Of a stretch of DNA of 42,954 bases, positions 41,771 to 42,954 are shown piece by piece. The stretch's first letter is position 1, and each line of letters opens with the position of its first letter. Source of the stretch: an uncultured Prevotellaceae bacterium (GTDB taxonomy: Bacteria > Bacteroidota > Bacteroidia > Bacteroidales > Bacteroidaceae). The DNA lies in NCBI GenBank assembly GCA_900315455.1, contig OMZE01000034.1:21142-64095 (forward strand), in the 5' to 3' direction. The translations under genes and the position numbers were made by a program. The notes under the pieces are model-generated. The model saw only the letters and a program-made list of their open reading frames with translations, was not told the origin of the DNA and made no database searches.

Positions 41771-41773
41771 TTT

Positions 41774-42229
41774 CTATCTTGCGGGAAGAATTCTTGAGAC
41801 GAAAGAATACATTCGCATAATGATACGCCGCAAAGGGATGACACGGAGCCAGGTTGTGGCAAAGAATTGCCATGTCCTGCAACTCTCGTTTATCCACTCG
41901 CCTTTTCGGCATGCTTGTTTTACGATGGCGAATACCCTGTCGGGATCGAGTGGTCCCTCTGTCTCGGTTTGGGCATCACCGATGAGGTATAGCCCTTCGG
42001 GCTTTACCCATCGTATGCGGTGCATCACGAATTGCCCAGAAGGTCTTTCGTAAAACACCATGTCGCCCCTTTTCAATGGCCTTTCTATCGGACCGAAGAT
42101 GATGGTGTCGCGATGATGGATGAGGAAAGGAGCCATACTGCTCCCCGAGATGATGAGGTTCACGTCGTGGCCTTCTCTCACCATCTCACGCAGTGCTGAC
42201 AGATAGGCTTTGGTGTCTATTTCACGCAT
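41774..42229 (-). CDS. S24/S26 signal-peptidase-like protein with Ser/His pair
   Basis: 151 residues. IISGSSMAPFL holds the catalytic Ser31 (Ser before Met) of the signal-peptidase fold. RGDMVFYERPSGQFVMHRIR is the next conserved block; where bacterial type I enzymes have Lys, it has His70, as in archaeal/SipW-type peptidases. GDAQTETEGPLDPDRVFAIV matches the last conserved block. The C-terminal end is basic with a possible amphipathic or membrane helix, and no N-terminal membrane segment is evident, so its side of the membrane is unclear. It starts the run of GT genes and ends 3 bases before the next. In capsule-type loci such proteins are present without an established substrate. Confidence 0.75.
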   Translation of the reverse strand: MREIDTKAYLSALREMVREGHDVNLIISGSSMAPFLIHHRDTIIFGPIERPLKRGDMVFYERPSGQFVMHRIRWVKPEGLYLIGDAQTETEGPLDPDRVFAIVKQACRKGEWINESCRTWQFFATTWLRVIPLRRIIMRMYSFVSRILPAR

Positions 42230-42241
42230 AAGAGTGGGGAC

Positions 42242-42853
42242 TTACAACAGGTCTTCGTTGATACGTCTCACCCTGTGACAAGGAGTGCCGTAGGCTACAT
42301 AGCCGTCGGGAATATCCTTCGTCACCACGCTGCCGGCTCCGATGATGCTCCATCGGCCGATTTTGATACCCTGGATGATGGTGGCACCCGCGCCTATCCA
42401 CGAGCCTTCACCCACGGTGATGCCACCGCACAGTGTGGCCTGGGGAGAGATGTGTACGAAGTTGGCAATCTGGCAGTCGTGTTCCACTACAGCACCCGAG
42501 TTGATGATGCAGTGGCGGCCAATCTTCGTGTCAGACTGTACCACAGCCCTGGGCATTACAACTGTTCCGTCGCCAATCTCGGCATGTTCCGAGATGATGG
42601 CTGTGGGGTGGATGGCCTTGCCAAATTTTACGTTGTAAGACTCCATCAGACGCTTTGCGACCATCCTTCGGCAATCGTTCATGCCGATGCTGATAATCAT
42701 AGGCGACATCTCCTCGACGTGATGGATGACAGGAAAGCCCAAGAACTCTTTCAAATTCTTGTTGTCGTCAATAATTCCTTCAATCTGTACTCCTTGTTGT
42801 TCTAAAATGTCAACGATTACTTTAGCATGTCCACTTGCTCCAAATAAATACAT
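42242..42853 (-). CDS. PglD/NeuD-type sugar acetyltransferase
   Basis: 203 residues from Met at 42853; an in-frame Met 36 bases upstream exists but the domain begins exactly with MYLFGASGHAKVIVDIL. Residues 1-65 are the Rossmann-like nucleotide-sugar-binding domain; from about 82 onward there is the left-handed beta-helix with hexapeptide repeats. VVEHDC places the expected catalytic His at 125, the same position as in PglD enzymes. YAYGTPC-type end (VAYGTPCHRVRRINE). It would acetylate the amino group of a UDP-4-amino sugar, supplying a modified sugar for the polysaccharide. Genes that make the 4-amino sugar are not in the window and may lie past its right end. Confidence 0.9.
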   Translation of the reverse strand: MYLFGASGHAKVIVDILEQQGVQIEGIIDDNKNLKEFLGFPVIHHVEEMSPMIISIGMNDCRRMVAKRLMESYNVKFGKAIHPTAIISEHAEIGDGTVVMPRAVVQSDTKIGRHCIINSGAVVEHDCQIANFVHISPQATLCGGITVGEGSWIGAGATIIQGIKIGRWSIIGAGSVVTKDIPDGYVAYGTPCHRVRRINEDLL

Positions 42854-42954
42854 TGTACTAAAGTTTCGCAAGTGTTTTGACACCTGCATAATTTAACATA
42901 AAATAGGAATAAAAAAAGCTTCGAAGTTTGCTCAACTCATTGGAAATGAGTAAC

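Noticed and set aside
42892-42954. Inverted repeats (CTCATT/AATGAG and a CTTCGAAG core with a nearby T run on the minus strand)
   Set aside because: Could be the terminator of a gene past the right end, but the arms are short and the context is cut by the window edge.

Overview
The window looks like chromosomal DNA from a Bacteroidota member, most likely Prevotellaceae (Prevotella/Segatella-like). The evidence is a SusC/SusD pair, secreted pectinases with Bacteroidota-style C-terminal tails, a short MKK-type orphan peptide, and promoters that fit the Bacteroidota pattern (TTG or TTTG, then 19-20 bases, then TAnnTTTG). No tRNA, rRNA, CRISPR array or intact insertion sequence was seen. The genus is inferred from gene content only.

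Layout. (1) 1-203: a cluster of short perfect inverted repeats. (2) 198-905: a Crp/Fnr-family regulator on the minus strand, divergent from a three-gene plus-strand glycogen operon at 1195-5837: GH133-type debranching enzyme, GT4 glycogen-synthase-like enzyme and a GH57 protein. The operon has a textbook promoter and a hairpin after the last gene. (3) 5908-28748: a minus-strand pectin utilisation region. It holds a SusC/SusD pair with a DUF5123-like lipoprotein, two PL1 pectate lyases, a CE8 pectin methylesterase, a three-repeat secreted protein, and a GH28-GH105 fusion. Two small membrane proteins (TM2 and DUF2752) follow the first lyase, and a 50-residue peptide lies between the methylesterase and SusC. 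Together these would remove methyl esters from pectin, cut it outside or at the surface, import oligogalacturonides through SusCD, and remove the unsaturated end sugar. No PUL regulator lies in the window. (4) 28749-29189: a gene-free stretch with a promoter and two hairpins that may encode a short RNA.

(5) 29190-42853: an exopolysaccharide or capsule region, all on the minus strand. Reading in the direction of transcription: PglD/NeuD-type acetyltransferase, S24/S26 signal-peptidase-like protein, GT2, GT4, GT2, EpsG-like polymerase, MsbA-like ABC exporter, then a decayed MBOAT/SGNH acylation pair. After that comes a block that is visibly richer in A+T: small ORF, hexapeptide acetyltransferase, GT4, CDP-glycerol transferase-like protein and acyltransferase-3, ending in a DUF4373-like gene. 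A 54-base leader/promoter sequence occurs twice, 4630 bases apart, in front of the DUF4373-like gene and of the small ORF. It brackets most of the A+T-rich block and suggests cassette exchange.

Points most worth a second look: the duplicated leader and deletion scar in the polysaccharide locus; the candidate short RNA at 28929-28996; the GH57 protein whose expected catalytic residues appear replaced; 9-base tandem repeats just past gene-end hairpins at two places in the pectin locus; and a dockerin-like end on one pectate lyase.
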